From NCBI GenBank assembly GCA_029204225.1, contig CM055108.1, positions 17,767,779 to 17,831,778 on the forward strand: a DNA stretch of 64,000 nt. Direction: 5' to 3'. Made by a program: the position numbers and the translations under genes. Positions within the stretch are counted from its first letter, which is position 1, and every line of letters starts with the position of its first letter. The notes under the pieces are model-generated. The model was not told where the DNA came from. It ran no database searches and saw nothing but the letters and a program-made list of their open reading frames with translations. Below are positions 11,291 through 21,955 of this stretch, in pieces. This DNA comes from Diphasiastrum complanatum (lineage: Eukaryota > Streptophyta > Lycopodiopsida > Lycopodiales > Lycopodiaceae).

Positions 11291-11574
11291 GACTCTCGCA
11301 CTAAGTGAAAATTTCATTGTAAGATTGTTGGTGAAAGGGAAGGGTAGAATAGAAGAGAAAGAAGGAGAAGAGAGAGAGATAGAGTTGAGGGGGGGGTTAG
11401 CTCAAAAGCTCAAGATGCATGCTAATGGAAAAACCATAACTACTAAAACAAGAACATAGAAATGGAAACAATTAGAAACACACAACAAAAAGCAATAGCA
11501 TGAGTGCTTAGCAAATGAGGACGCTTGGCTCTCCAAATTGGTAGACTCTCGCACTAAGTGAAAATTTCATTGTA
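11291..11574. repeat. LTR-derived segment between 31-bp direct repeats
   Basis: An identical 31-bp sequence starting GACTCTCGCACTAAGTG occurs at 11291-11321 and 11544-11574. Between them lie about 220 bp closely matching 12667-12885, which is inside the J1 LTR. So an LTR segment has been copied into the leader together with duplication of the flank. Confidence 0.8.
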
Positions 11575-11770
11575 TGCAAGGGTTCAGAACCACTATTTTG
11601 GCTTGATCTTCACCAAATCTCTATATGAACTCTCGCAGGCTTGATCACTGATGAAAATTGACATTTTGAATTGATTGAGAGGGTCTGCAAGAGTTCTTAC
11701 TGAAAGGATTTTCTGGGTTTTTAATTTTTAGTGATTTTTTAACACTTAAGCCTCTTTTTCTGCTCACTGG

Positions 11771-12019
11771 AATCAAACGAACTCTCGCAGACTCTTCTGT
11801 GTCCTGGTCTCACTGAGATGGAACTCCAGAATCCTCTGCGAGAGTTCTTGCCCACTGGAACTGAAAATTTCGGTGTCTGCGAGGGTTCTCTGGTACTTTC
11901 CCATCTTTTTCTCACTTGGAAGTCTTGCACATGCACTTAAACATCAAACTAACTCTCACAAGCCTCTCTGTGTCCTGGTCTCACTGAGATGCAACTCTAG
12001 AGGGCTCTGCGAGAGTTCT
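11771..12019. repeat. 171-bp period repeat with inverted GAACTCTCGCAGA arms
   Basis: Two units start at 11771 and 11942. In the first, GAACTCTCGCAGA (11779-11791) faces its exact reverse complement at 11835-11847, a 13-bp stem with a 43-nt loop. The second keeps the layout with mismatches in the left arm. Further single motifs occur at about 11635, 11875, 12109 and 12170. Confidence 0.75.
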
Positions 12020-12469
12020 GGTAAAGATTTGCAATTTTTTGAATTTTTTCAAAGGTTTTTTGAATTTTTTATGCTTTTTCTCTGATTTTTGCAATCTGCT
12101 AGGAACTAACTCTCGCAAGCTTCTATACAGGTTTGGGATAGTACCCTAGAGCTGTTTCCAGTCATGCAAGGGTTAACTCTCATTGGTTTTGGAGATATTA
12201 AAATTTGATGAGATTTTAGGCTCTTCTTCGCTCCAAAATACAGATTGGTGTGTTTTTTTGAACTTTTTTGACTGGTTGGTTTGAATTTCTAGGCCTTAGA
12301 GGCTGTTCAGGACCTCTTCTACCCTCTCACACCTCCTCCGCTAGCTGTGAACAGTCCAAACACAAAAAATTACAGAAAACTAACTCTAAACTCCCAAAAA
12401 TCTACCTAAAACTACTCTAAAAAGCAATAAATACCTAAAATGCAACTACACTAGTTAGTGGAAACTTAT

Positions 12470-12486
12470 CCCCGGCATCGGCACCA
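12470..12486 (-). promoter_or_regulatory. gypsy J1 primer-binding site
   Basis: The minus strand reads TGGTGCCGATGCCGGGG one base after the LTR end. This is close to TGGCGCCGTTGCCGGGG, the primer site known for Athila-type Ty3/gypsy elements (tRNA-Asp type). It fixes the element's orientation and the LTR end. Confidence 0.75.
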
Positions 12487-12487
12487 C

Positions 12488-13302
12488 TGTAGGGTCGAAG
12501 ATCTTGCGTTGTATAGCCCTCCCGCCTGTCAACAAGGGCTAGTTCACTGGATAGGCACCTAACTATGCATAGATGCTACTTTTAGTTAGTTCCCTACTTT
12601 TGATCTAACTCTACCTCCACTAACACTACTCACACTAACTCTACTTCCCTAAACTAACTTCATCATGATTGTTGGTGAAAGAGAAGGGTAGAATAGAAGA
12701 GAAAGAAGGAGAAGAAAGAAAGAGAGAGATAGAGTTGAGGGGGAGGTTAGCTCAAAAGCTCAAGATGCATGCTAATGGAGAAACCATAACTATTAAAACA
12801 AGAACATAGAAATGGAAACAATTAGAAACACACAACAAAAAGCAATAGCATGAGTGCTTAGCAAAGAATGCTTGGCTCTCCAAATTGGTAGAGTTTCCTC
12901 CTTCTCATTAAGCATAGAAATAGAGTACAAATGGTGCCTTTTTATAAAATGGGAAATGCCCTTGCCCCAAAGTCCTATTGGCTAATATTTACATTGATCC
13001 TATCCATTCATCTTGGACCCCAACTTGATCCAAGGGTCCAACAAAAGTACATTGAAATTCACAAGATTCATGTGAGTCCCAAATTGGACCCAACTCTAAA
13101 AAAGTAGTCTCTAAGTTTAAAATTGACTTTGGGCCTCAAGTTTTATTTTACTTACAAAGGTCCCAAGCCTATTATTTTATTTACAACTTAAGCTTGCATG
13201 CTCATTGGGCCAAGGGCTTATATGCGCAGGATGCCATGCCCTCGCAACACATTTTATTGGTTGATTTTATTTATTTACAGTTCGTCGGAAATACCCCCAA
13301 CA
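12488..13302 (-). repeat. gypsy J1 5' LTR
   Basis: 815 bp on the minus strand from TGTTGGGGGTATTTCC (start 13302) to CCCTACA (end 12488). It contains TATAAAAAG in the minus sense near 12940 and a CCAAT-like sequence near 12970. Related LTRs are at 23200, 24622 and 58078. It interrupts the J2 pol-ORF3 spacer at 13303. Confidence 0.75.
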
Positions 13303-13721
13303 ATGAAAATGGCTGATAGTTTAAAAATGGGTCTGATAAGAATTTGCGGATATGACAAAGAAATCGTGGAGGTGATTTTAAGGCTCAGCGAATTGTCTAC
13401 AAATTTTGTCAGTGAGGATCTGATGTAAAAAATTAATTTTTTGCTATTTCTGAAAAAGTTTGTCTCTGAGATAGAATTCGCGGAGGTGATAAATGAATCG
13501 TGCATACTAAAAAAGGGGGTGAGCGAATTCTATCTGATGTGGTTGTGAGACAAAATTTTGGAAAAGGAATGATTCTTGTGGTTGTAGAGAAAAAGATTGA
13601 TTGTATGCTTGATCTGATGATATCCAGATGTTCTGAAACAAGAAAACATACTAAAAAAATTGTTGAAATGGCAAGCAGGCAGTAAACAGAATTAAAGAAC
13701 AAAATTCACAAAATAAAACAA
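13303..13721 (-). promoter_or_regulatory. gypsy J2 pol-ORF3 spacer
   Basis: Noncoding. It is homologous along its length to 37550-37968 in element L, where ORF3 follows further downstream. It carries TTCGCGGAG-type motifs (near 13343 and 13480). Here the expected ORF3 is cut off by insertion of J1. Confidence 0.5.
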
Positions 13722-14640
13722 CTAATATATATCAAGATGAAAACAAGACTCATTGTACTTTCTAAGTCTACTCCCATTGACCACAGTGTCCAAAGAATCA
13801 CCTTGTAGGGTTTGGAGTTGTACATTTCCAAAGACAAATATCTTTTGAATGACATAAGGTCCTTGGCCAAAAAATTTGAGTTTTCCTTTAAAGGCCTTGG
13901 CTTGGTATAGCAGGACCTTATCTCCGCCCTGGAACTCTTTGAGTTTTAATGATCGATCATGCCATGTTTTTTGTCGATGTTTGTGGACTTGTTGAGCATG
14001 GATGCTGATCCGACGTGTTTCACACAGTTGTTCCAGATGAAATAATCTGTTTGCTAGGATCTGTCGATTATCTAGCTCAAGATTATAGGGTACTCGAAGG
14101 GATGGAATATGGAATTCTACAGGCATAATGTCTTCTTGGCCATATATTAGCTAGAAAGGGGTTAAGCCTGTGGCTCGCTTCGGGGTAGTGCGGTAGGCCC
14201 ATAGAGCGGCATAGTGCGGTAGGCCTATAGAGCGGCATGGAGCTTTAGTTTTCAATCAGATCGGTTGGACTCGACAGTTTTGGTGAGAACACTACATAAG
14301 ATTTTGTTTGTGGATTTCACTTGTCCATTGCATCGTGGATAATACAGGGAACTTTTGCGATGTACTACAAAAAATTTGAAAAGTAGATTTGCTAGTACCC
14401 CTATCGGTGGACATGAGGTGTGCAGATGAGAAAGTGGTGGCACATCATGGAGGACTTCGTCATCAATTTGAAAAATTGTTTCCTCCCCACAGAGGTCCCA
14501 TGGATAGTTTGGTCGTTTGACTCGGTATAGCTTGGTACCATGTTTTTCAACCGTAACTTTGGCAACTGGTTCCACTTTGGATGACTGCTGCGGAAAGGCC
14601 TTGAGTGGAAGGGCCTCCATGTAGTTGAGGATCTGAATGT
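13722..14640 (-). pseudogene. pol: gypsy J2 pol with large internal deletion
   Basis: The 5' part (14640 to about 14400) is the linker preceding reverse transcriptase (TKLYRVKRPNYPW, alignable to SKLYRVKRPVYEW near 48535 in element B). It joins directly to the second half of the integrase core (FFVVHRKSSLYYPRCNGQ). RT, RNase H and most of integrase are missing. At the catalytic Glu position the sequence has Lys (NGQVKSTNK). The C-terminal part ends in NGSRLRKYNESCFHLDIY at 13722. A 26-bp tandem duplication at about 14186-14237 adds a frameshift. Inactive. Confidence 0.75.
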
Positions 14641-14649
14641 CAAAAATGT

Positions 14650-15300
14650 ATGGTCTATTTGTTATCTTTTGTTCTTTTCAAGATAGATATAAAGAATGCC
14701 TTTATCTCATTCTTGTCTAGCTTTGATTGAGAAGTTTGGCACATAAAAATAGGAGATCAACCATAGGTTATGCCTTTAATATTGGAAATGGTTATTTCTC
14801 ATTGGGTACTAAGAAATAGAAGATGTCTCTCTCAACTACATAAGTTGAGTATATCCACCACATGACAAAACTGTAATTGCACTAGAAATGCGAAAAAAAA
14901 AATATCGGAAAAAGTTTGAAATAAAGAATAATAATCCATGGTGTGTATTTCCTACCTCAAGGTATGTGATTCTTGAAGGCTTAGCCTTGTTCCTTGTGGA
15001 TCTCCTCGGCCCCTTTGGTTCTTGAGCTTGATCTTCCAAAAAAACATTTTCAAGCAGCTCCTCCTCGGGTTTTGCAAGATCTTCAACACATTGAGGATTA
15101 GATGCATTCAAAAACATCTTAGAAATTTGAGATTTGTCAAATAAGACTTCCTTGCTAACTTTTACCTTACTTGAAATAGGATCAAATATGAAATATCCTT
15201 TCTATTTTCACTATAGCCTACAAATATTCCTTTGAAGGAAGTTGCATTTTCTTTCCTTCTAGTTTCCAAAGGAATGTGGACATAGCATATACATCAAATA
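14650..15300 (-). pseudogene. pol: copia pol fragment, integrase C-terminal and linker
   Basis: Minus-strand frames near 15290-15190 read HIPLETRRKENATSFKG and FVGYSEN, the copia integrase C-terminal style. Then from 15117 comes an acidic linker with EPKGPRRSTRNKAKPSRIT, typical of the stretch before copia RT. 14650-14835 shows no clear gene. It separates J2 pol from the ORF3 tail to its right. Confidence 0.5.
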
Positions 15301-15688
15301 CTTTTGTCAATGGCAGTTTGCAGGTTAGAGACCTTCAGCTGGAGTTGGTCCCGCAGATGGCTAAGAATTTGCTGTTGTTGTTGATTATAGGCAGTGATAT
15401 CTTGAATTTGCTGCTGCTGTTGCTTGCATTCCGCCTCTAGCTTTTTCTTTTCTTTTTGAAGATCTGCCATGGGGCCATCATCAAACTGCCTCATGGTATA
15501 CTATCCGCCTAAGGTGCCGAACAGGTTGTATTAGAATTCATTCACCAACCAAACCGCTTTTTGCGTCGTGAGGGATAATTGCTCCCAAGGGCCAATGTCA
15601 GAAAGTCTGCGTGTATAGTTAGGATATGGCATGGGATTGAATGGAAGAAAATCTGGAATGGAGGGAGATCTTGGAGTGTAAGCAAATG

Positions 15689-15733
<45 letters not shown>

Positions 15734-15861
15734 GATTGTGGGATGATAGGAGGTGATTGTGGTAGGAGGGGTGGTGATTGAATGCGTGTCGGAGATGTGT
15801 GAAGTGGATTCGTTGTGGTGGTGGTGGATGTGGTTTGTGTTAATAGCTGTAAGGCAAAATC
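15294..15861 (-). pseudogene. ORF3-like tail: poly-Pro and coiled coil
   Basis: Before the copia H insertion point, the minus strand encodes Thr/Pro-rich sequence, a run of about 14 Pro from the 42-bp C tract, then TPRSPSIPDF and, after two stops, a Gln/Lys/Glu coiled coil (frame 15494-15294, KEKKKLEAECKQQQQQ). The layout matches the Thr/Pro-rich and coiled-coil tails of the ORF3 genes in K, L and B, but I see no alignable domain, so the assignment is tentative. Confidence 0.4.
15691..15732. repeat. G42 homopolymer
   Basis: Forty-two consecutive G on the plus strand (C on the coding minus strand). In the minus-strand frame it reads poly-proline. It could form G-quadruplexes. The exact length may be a sequencing estimate. 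Confidence 0.9.
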
Positions 15862-17085
15862 TGTTGGAATTTAATCTAAATCCTACTCATCCCAATAATC
15901 CTTCTTCTTTTTCTAATCTTTACTCTCTCAAATGAAACCTGCAGAAAATTAACTATTTTTCAATAGTCTGCATATATGAACTAATTGTCGCTACAGTCTG
16001 CATTTTCACTCAAGTTTTCCCATAGGCAAAAAACCCGACACGCGACACTGTCGCTAATTTCTACTTCCTAAGCAACTAAGTGTTTAGTGACACTTATGTA
16101 AGTTGTTTTTGGGCCATTTAGGCACTTTCAGAATAGCGACACTTTTTGCGAAAAACGCGACACTGCATTTTTACATGCAGTTTTTGACAGGCGACAATTA
16201 AGGAAAAAAAACGGCACTAATGTTTCTGACAGGTGACAAAAAGGCGAAAGACTTGACACTAATGTTTTACACGGGATATTACACAGGCGATACTCTGCAG
16301 AAATACACAGTATTTCAAGTGGCGAAAAACTCGACACTACAGTTTTACACGAGATACTACACAGGCGACACTCTACAGAAATACATAGTATTTTAAGTAC
16401 AAATTGTCTATATTTTCATGCTCCAATAACAACTGTTCTAATTAGTCAGTTGATCAGCTATTAAGCAATCTTGTAAATGTAAAACTAGAATAATAGAAGA
16501 TCTTCCAGTTGCTATAAATGTAAATGAGCGATTGAAGATATCATAAGTTAGAAGTCATAAGTTATCTGACATAGATACAACAACCAAAACGAGTCTTTCG
16601 ATAGCTGACTCCTCAAAGTTAGTGATTATAGAGAGAGATAGAGATATTCAGAATGTTAGCAATTGTTTTGAATCTGTAAGTAGGATCACGTGCTTATCAG
16701 CGCAATTGTATTGTGACCTGATCATTGTATTTATAACATTATTATACAGATTCGCTATTGTTCTAACTTACCATTCTTGGTGAATGATAATAACTCTCAC
16801 TCCTCTTATACAAACATTATTATCAAATAAATGTATGGTTGTCTCTGATGTCTAAATCAATTTAACATTCTCTTCAAATCAGATTATCAATATTAGAGGA
16901 TTGCATGGTTGTCTCAGATGCCTAATCATTTCTGCAATTCTCTTTCGCGGTAGTCTAAGTCTCCTACACTGATAATCTGATTCAACACAAAAGAACTGCT
17001 TGTAAAATCCATTCTCTAAGTAATCCACGATCTTGTTTTTAAGAATTTTTGTTTCCTCAATTGACATCAATCCAAAATGTCAACT
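15862..17085 (+). repeat. copia H 5' LTR
   Basis: 1224 bp from TGTTGGAATTT to AAATGTCAACT, where the intact end in the other copy is CAACA. The U3 has a cluster of GCGACA motifs, including the near-palindrome GCGACACTGTCGC at 16042-16054, and a repeat of about 77 bp around 16265-16395. Confidence 0.88.
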
Positions 17086-17089
17086 GATG

Positions 17090-17163
17090 TGGTATCAAAA
17101 CTGATAATTTACATTCCTCACATCCCACAAAGTGGTATCATAGCTCACAAGTGGTATCAAAGC
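17090..17163 (+). promoter_or_regulatory. copia H primer site, in three copies
   Basis: Degenerate TGGTATCA-AGC motifs start at 17090, 17133 and 17152. The same 43- and 19-bp spacing holds in the better preserved second element (63037, 63080, 63099). The first, 4 bp after the LTR, is the likely initiator-Met tRNA primer site. Confidence 0.7.
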
Positions 17164-17274
17164 CACAAGTTTATTGGATTACTAGAGTCTAGGACTTATA
17201 AAAGAACTTAATACGTTCTAGTTCTATAGAGCCGGTTCATTTAGTTTGTGTTTCATCTCTGCTACTCAATTACA

Positions 17275-18060
17275 ATGGAAGGTTCAACCTCAGAGATCCT
17301 CTTGATCAACAAATTCAATGGAGATGACTTCCACATGTGGAAGTTTAAGATGAGGATGATCTTGTTCGAGAAGGAGCTTTGGGGATACGTAACCGATTCA
17401 ATAGCCAAACCAACAGAACCTGAACTGCTTCCAGCATGGAAAGCAAAATATGGCAAAGCACTTGCCATTGTATCCATGAACCTGAAGGACACTCAGATTG
17501 CTCATGTATCAAACAGCACCACCTCCAAAGAAGCGTGGGACATCTTTACAAGCATCTACAAGACCTCAGATGTTTTCACTCATCTCTTCTTGAGGAAGAA
17601 GGTACTAACATTCAAAATGAGTGAAGGCACCTCAGTCAGCGACCATCTGAATGAGTTCAAACAGCTGCTAAACCAACTGGTTGCAATAGGTTCACCTATC
17701 TAAGAAGAAGACTCTACCATGTCTCTTCTTGTCAGTCTTCCATCACCCTACGATGATTTAGTCTTGCTTTTTAGCAATACTCCAACACTGTCTCTCTGAC
17801 AGCAAGGCTGCTGCAAGAAAAAGTTAGGAGGAAAGGCTTGTCTACGACAACGAGTACCAAATCCATGGCACTCTACTCAAACAAGCAGCAGTCCAAGAAG
17901 AAGCAAGGCTTCAAGGATAAGAAGACTTTGGCAGAACAGCCAGTAGCATCGCAACCACAACAGCAGCAGCACAGTCAATCATCGTCCAAGACCAAGCTAT
18001 TTGCAGATATTGCAAAAGAACCAACCATGACATCAATGACTGTCGCATCCTCAAGCACAA
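17275..18060 (+). pseudogene. gag: copia H gag
   Basis: Starts at ATG 17275 (MEGSTSEILLINKFNGDDF). The displayed upstream start is only leader. The UBN2/retrotran-gag-type capsid domain includes MWKFKMRM, SKEAWDIF and SDHLNEFKQLL. A TAA at 17701-17703 and a frameshift near 17800 break it. A zinc knuckle CRYCKRTNHDINDC (about 17999-18040) is out of frame because one T is missing in TATTTGC, compared with TATTTTGC near 63952 in copy 2. Confidence 0.8.
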
Positions 18061-21000
18061 TGAAGCGAGGAAGAATTTGTAGCAGTAGCAAGAAGACAAT
18101 TCTGACACAGTCAAAGGTTTGCAAAATGATGATAAAGCACAGATGGTACAAGATCAACCCAGCAGAGATGCCCATCAATGGTATCTCGATTTAGGTGCTT
18201 CTCAACACATGACACCATGAAAAGACCTCTTTTCTACACTCACAGCTACAAAATCAAAGTATATCATCTTTGGTGACTCTAGTTCACATCAAGTCGAAGT
18301 CCAAGGCTCTATTCGACTACAATTCTCTGATGGCATCACTAGGCAACTTAATGGTATACTTTATGTACCCAAGTTAACAAAGAACCTATATTGTCTATTA
18401 GCAAGATCACAGATCAGGGCTATAAAGCTTTGTTCACTATCAGCCAACGTATTATTTTAGATGAAAATTCAAAAGAAATCCTCTCTGCTTACAGAGGAAT
18501 AAATTTGTATATACTGAGTCAAAGTTTTGCACTTTCTGTGAGCGGTTTAGATGCTAATTTATGGCATCAAAGATTAGGTCATCTAAACATGCGTTCAATA
18601 TTGTATATGCATCATAACAAAATGGTCAAGGACATAATATAAAAACTGTTACTACAACTAATCAGTCTGTCTGAAAAAATTGCTTACTTGGGAAACAACC
18701 TAGAACTAGATTTCCAAGAGGACAAGCCAAAAGGGCGAAGTCCATTTTGTCATTGATACACAATGACTTATGTGGTCCTATGAGCGTACCTTCATAAGGT
18801 TAAGCTCTGTATTTTATTACATTCGTTGATGACTACTCCCGATTTATCATAATTATGTTCATAAAAAACAAGTCAGAAGCATTTAGTTGCTTCAAAGATT
18901 TCAAGCAATACGTTGAGAATCAAACTGGTCAGAGGATCAAGGCCTTACGGTCTGATTCAGGAAGAGAGTACTTATCAAATGAAATGAAGGACTACTTATC
19001 TTCAAGTGGCGTGCACCATCAGTTACTATGAGCTACACTCCACAATAGAACGGAGTAGCTGAATGGAAGAATCGCACACTGTTGGAAGCTGCACAAACGA
19101 TGACAGTCAACGTGCATTTGCCTCAAACCTTTTGGGCAGAAGCGATCTCTACAGTGTGCTATATGCAAAATTACTCTAGCACTAACGTAGTTGATTCCAA
19201 GACACCGTTTCAAGCCTACTACGGCTACAAACCAAGTTTGAAACACGTAAGTATTTTCGAATGTTTTTGTTATGCACAAGTATCGTCTGATCTGAGTCAG
19301 AAGCTGGACCCAGTAAGTTGCAAAAACATCTTCATCGGCTATTCACACAAAGCATATCATGTATATGATTTTGATACAGGTCAGATCTCAGTCAACCGTG
19401 ATGTTGTCTTTCTTGAAGACAAATTCCATGATTTCAAGCAGAAGTAGCCAATGCAAGAGCATGCCATAGCAGCTCCACCCTCCATCAATAGGCAATGTCC
19501 TACGATTGTTCAAACAATGAAGTTCATCCCAATGGCTCCACTCACTGTCGATGGACCTAGACCCATGATTGTTCAGCCATAAGATGCTACGATCCCAGTC
19601 ATTCACCAAGGAGAAACGCCTGCTCATGCACCTACAGTTCGAAGGTTTGTAAGACAATGACAGTAGCCTGATCGCTTTGTCCCTCAGGCTTTCATCAATC
19701 ATGACGAACCTGCCACCGTAGCAGAAGCCCTATCAATGCCCCATGCAGACAAATGAAAAGTTGCCATGGATGTGGAGTATCAGTCTCTAATGATGAACAA
19801 GAATTGGAGTCTTGTCAATCCTCCTACAGGTGTAAAACCAATTGACTCCAAGTGGATTTTCAAACTAACGCTTAAACCAGATGGATCAAATCCAAATGGA
19901 AAGCTAGACTGGTAATTAAAAGATTTGAACAAGTATATGGCATAGACTACATTAAGGCCTTTAGTCCAGTGGTAAGCATCAGTCTATTCATACCTTATTG
20001 GTTATAGTTGTGGCAGAACATCTAGATATTCACTAGATGGACGTCCAGATGGCATTCCTACACGGATATATACAAGAAGACATATGCATTTTGTGAAAAT
20101 TGTCAACATTTCCTAGCTAGTTTGAGGCCTAAATTGGCTAAAATTGTAAATAGTTTTGGTTCTGGAGTTTCACACGTGTGAACCAGGCCACAATGTTTTT
20201 ATTTACTGTATTTTTTCAGTATGATGAAGTGTCAAACTTCATACCCTTCAAAATGAGACCATTTTGATGTATTTTGGTCATATAAGCCATTTTTAGCTAT
20301 TTTTCCTATATAGGGAATATCTAGGGTCAAGTACCTTCTAGAGAGAGGAGAGAGAGTCATCTTCCTCATCCATAAATAGTAGGGAAGTCGTGGAGAACAG
20401 GTTGGAGAAACCTTTTGTATGCTTCATTGAGATCAATAGATCATTGTCATTGTTTCTTCCTCCATTGAGAGCATTGTTGTGTGTATTGTCTTCAAGCTAT
20501 TGTGTATGATCTTAGGTGCTTTCCAAACGTGGTAGGCTGATGTATTATGGACTGTATAATGCTATTTTGGGCCGCACTTGATGTTTATGGAAGTTTCCAT
20601 TTGTGATAAATGCTTTTTGATCAAGTTCTTTGCATTCTAGGTAGCATAGAATGTGTTGCCAATTCCTAGCTTATGTAGTTTGGAGTGCAAGCATTCAAGC
20701 CAATGATCTTGGAGTTTAGATCCACTTAGGATCTGTATTTTTCACACATTTATCAACCAGAAGTATGTCTTTCAAGGCAAGGAGCATTTGGTATGCAAAT
20801 TGAATAAGGCATTATATGGTCTTAAGAAAGCTCCCAGGGCCTGGTATGAAAGAATCAATGACTTCTTGTTGTAGCACAATTTCACTTCTTGCTCCGCAAA
20901 CTCTAATGTATATCTCAAGCATAAAGGGTTAAGCCATGTTATAATAGCATTATACGTTGATGATTCCTTAATTGTCAGCAATTTAAATCAGTTATTACAG

Positions 21001-21950
21001 GAAATCAAATCACTGCTTTCATCAGAGTTTGAGAAGACTGATTTAGGCCCAGTCCATTACCTTCTCGGTATGGAAATCAGCAGAGATCATGCGAGCAGAA
21101 GAATCACCATAAGTCAACAATCTTACCTAATCAATGTACTTCGCAGATACGACATGGAGGATTGCAAATCCATAGATACTTCTATGGATCCAAGATCCAA
21201 GCTATCCAAAGACATGTGCTCCAGAACGAAGGCAGATCAGCAAGAAATGTACAAGTACCCAGTCAGTCATAGATTCTATCATGTACTCTATGATCTGCAC
21301 ACGACTTGATCTTGCATATGCTATAAGCACACTATCTCAATACATGTCCAATCCATGCTTACAGCACTGGAAAGCTCTGCAAAGAGTATTGAAGTATATT
21401 CAAGCCTCAAAGCACTATGCCTTGAGTTACAACGGAAATACAGAAGCTGTACTCTCATTGATTACCTATTCTGATTCAAACTGGGCAGGAGGCGTAGATA
21501 CCGGAAAATCCACCTCTGGCTATATTTGTTTTCTTGCAGGAGGACCCATTTCATGGAATAGCAGAAACCAGAAATGCATTTTATTGTCCTCTACGAAATC
21601 AGAATATGTTGCAGCTACATCAGTAGTGAAGAAAACAATTTGGCTAAAGAGGCTGCTGCAGGATCTGAAATTCCCATAGATCAGTCCAACAATACTCTAG
21701 TGTGACAATCAAAGCTCTATCTCTGAACCCACAAACTCATGCTAGAACTAAGCATATAGAATTTCAATTCCATTTTCTTAGAGAGAAAGTTCAGAATAAA
21801 GATGTTGTACTAAGTTACTGTCATACAAACAGTATGTTGGCTGATATTTTGACAAAGCCATTGTCTAGAGATAAACATTGTATTTTAGTAGATATGATAC
21901 ATCTCAATTGTAGTTTAGATTCGTAGCAGTTAGCTTAAGGAGGAGTCTTG
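18061..21950 (+). pseudogene. pol: copia H pol: protease, integrase, RT, RNase H
   Basis: In order: protease WYLDLGASQHM (near 18180; the usual DSGA has Leu for Ser), pre-integrase zinc region LWHQRLGHLN (about 18560), integrase core with FVDDYSRF (about 18825) and NGVAEWKNR after an in-frame TAG (about 19050), RT start SKWIFKLTLKPDG (about 19850), RT catalytic YVDD at 20953-20964, and RNase H (21281-21926, SDSNWAGG, KHIEFQFHFLRE). Many stops and shifts. The RT is split by the solo LTR at 20092-20746. Confidence 0.85.
20092..20746 (+). mobile_element. solo LTR, copia family D
   Basis: 655 bp from TGTGAAAATTGTC to GTATTTTTCACA, flanked by a perfect 5-bp target duplication CATTT (20087-20091 and 20747-20751). 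The minus-strand LTR at 59694-60348 has the same length and is nearly identical. Contains the palindrome TTCACACGTGTGAA at 20169-20182. It was left by LTR-LTR recombination after insertion into copia H, so it is younger than H. Confidence 0.95.
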
Positions 21951-21955
21951 GAATT

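Larger units (their letters stand above)
10951..12469 (-). other. gypsy J1 untranslated leader
   Basis: About 1.5 kb between primer site and gag, with no coding frame. It contains many GCGA-core motifs in both orientations (CTCTCGCAG and CTGCGAGAG forms), the two-copy 171-bp unit at 11771-12019, and a 253-bp insertion-like duplication at 11291-11574. The GATC-rich portion lies near gag. Confidence 0.55.

Noticed and set aside
11130-12180. CRISPR-like array of short repeats
   Set aside because: Motifs vary in sequence, orientation and spacing, and the context is a plant retrotransposon leader.
17329-17344. 16-bp palindrome CTTCCACATGTGGAAG as a regulatory site
   Set aside because: It lies in gag coding (FHMWK) in both H copies, so conservation is explained by the protein.
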